Shown in pieces: positions 30,458-30,574 of a stretch of DNA of 30,574 nt. The stretch spans positions 1-30,574 of the forward strand of contig JBGUPU010000078.1 of the NCBI GenBank assembly GCA_045130475.1, in the 5' to 3' direction. A program made the translations under genes and the position numbers. The DNA is from CAG-791 sp045130475 (GTDB lineage Bacteria > Bacillota > Clostridia > Lachnospirales > Lachnospiraceae). The first letter of the stretch is position 1; each line of letters opens with the position of its first letter. The notes under the pieces were generated by a model, which had not been told where the DNA came from, ran no database searches, and worked only from the letters and a program-made list of their open reading frames with translations.

Positions 30458-30574
30458 ATGTATATCGGACAGAAAATCATCAAAAGAGCACCTTTCCGCT
30501 GGGGTATCGTAGGCGGCGGCTCCACCAGTAACGTAGGCTACAAGCATCGCCTGGGCGCTATGCGCGACAACACA
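30458..30574 (+). CDS. Gfo/Idh/MocA family oxidoreductase, N-terminal fragment cut by the window edge
   Basis: The visible 39 residues begin MYIGQKIIKRAPFRWGIVGG and continue GSTSNVGYKHRLGAM, the Rossmann glycine loop of this family with the usual His-Arg/Lys after it. The ribosome site AAAAAAGGAG ends seven bases before the ATG. It is divergent from the AraC regulator. It differs from the family member at 868-2004 in its longer N-terminus, so they are paralogues rather than copies. Confidence 0.8.
   Translation, partial: MYIGQKIIKRAPFRWGIVGGGSTSNVGYKHRLGAMRDNT

Overview
The window looks like chromosomal DNA of a Clostridia bacterium, most likely Lachnospiraceae. This is inferred from mid-range GC, strong AGGAGG ribosome sites with occasional TTG/GTG starts, frequent extended -10 promoters (TGnTATAAT type), a DUF4317 gene, a YcxB-like gene, cell-wall-binding repeats and double-glycine leaders. 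There are no rRNA, tRNA, CRISPR or phage genes. The right edge cuts a gene.

Layout. 1-6100: an iron-sulfur flavoprotein-type reductase, a Gfo/Idh/MocA dehydrogenase on the minus strand, a secreted two-repeat protein, a TauE/SafE-type permease, and the hflK-hflC pair. 6100-7360: a divergent pair, one a small SH3-like protein with a double-glycine leader, the other a lipoprotein. 7440-16900: an EamA transporter; an envelope operon (GT-C-like membrane protein, UDP-galactopyranose-mutase-like flavoprotein, glutaredoxin); a small unknown gene; an acyltransferase-3 membrane protein; and an L,D-transpeptidase. 16900-22200: DUF4317, a YcxB-like protein, a YgiQ radical SAM protein, a gamma-carbonic-anhydrase-like protein and an unknown protein. 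22200-26760, all minus: a secreted metallo-beta-lactamase-fold protein with cell-wall-binding repeats, an aldo/keto reductase with ferredoxin clusters, and an oligo-1,6-glucosidase. 27100-30574: a second double-glycine-leader SH3-like protein, a transaldolase/FSA-type aldolase, a ParE/Phd toxin-antitoxin pair, an AraC regulator, and the start of a second Gfo/Idh gene divergent from it.

The most unusual thing is a small scattered system. Two unlinked genes, about 20 kb apart, encode ~105-residue proteins with a canonical bacteriocin-type double-glycine leader followed by an SH3-like domain rather than a bacteriocin or RiPP core. Both are preceded by the same promoter architecture: TGTGAC-N5-TGTGAC followed 7-8 bases later by an extended -10. 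The lipoprotein gene divergent from the first one has a third copy. The direct repeat with 11-base period resembles sites of OmpR/PhoB-family response regulators such as WalR. This suggests a coordinately regulated set of exported cell-envelope proteins whose exporter and regulator lie outside the window.

A second clear observation is a 60-base palindrome flanked by GAA repeats, sitting in the loop of the terminator after the aldolase gene. Removing it with one GAA restores a normal terminator, so it looks like a miniature mobile element. Much of the rest of the window serves the cell envelope (L,D-transpeptidase, acyltransferase, GT-C protein, HflKC, wall-anchored hydrolase) or sugar use (GH13, aldolase, Gfo/Idh plus AraC).
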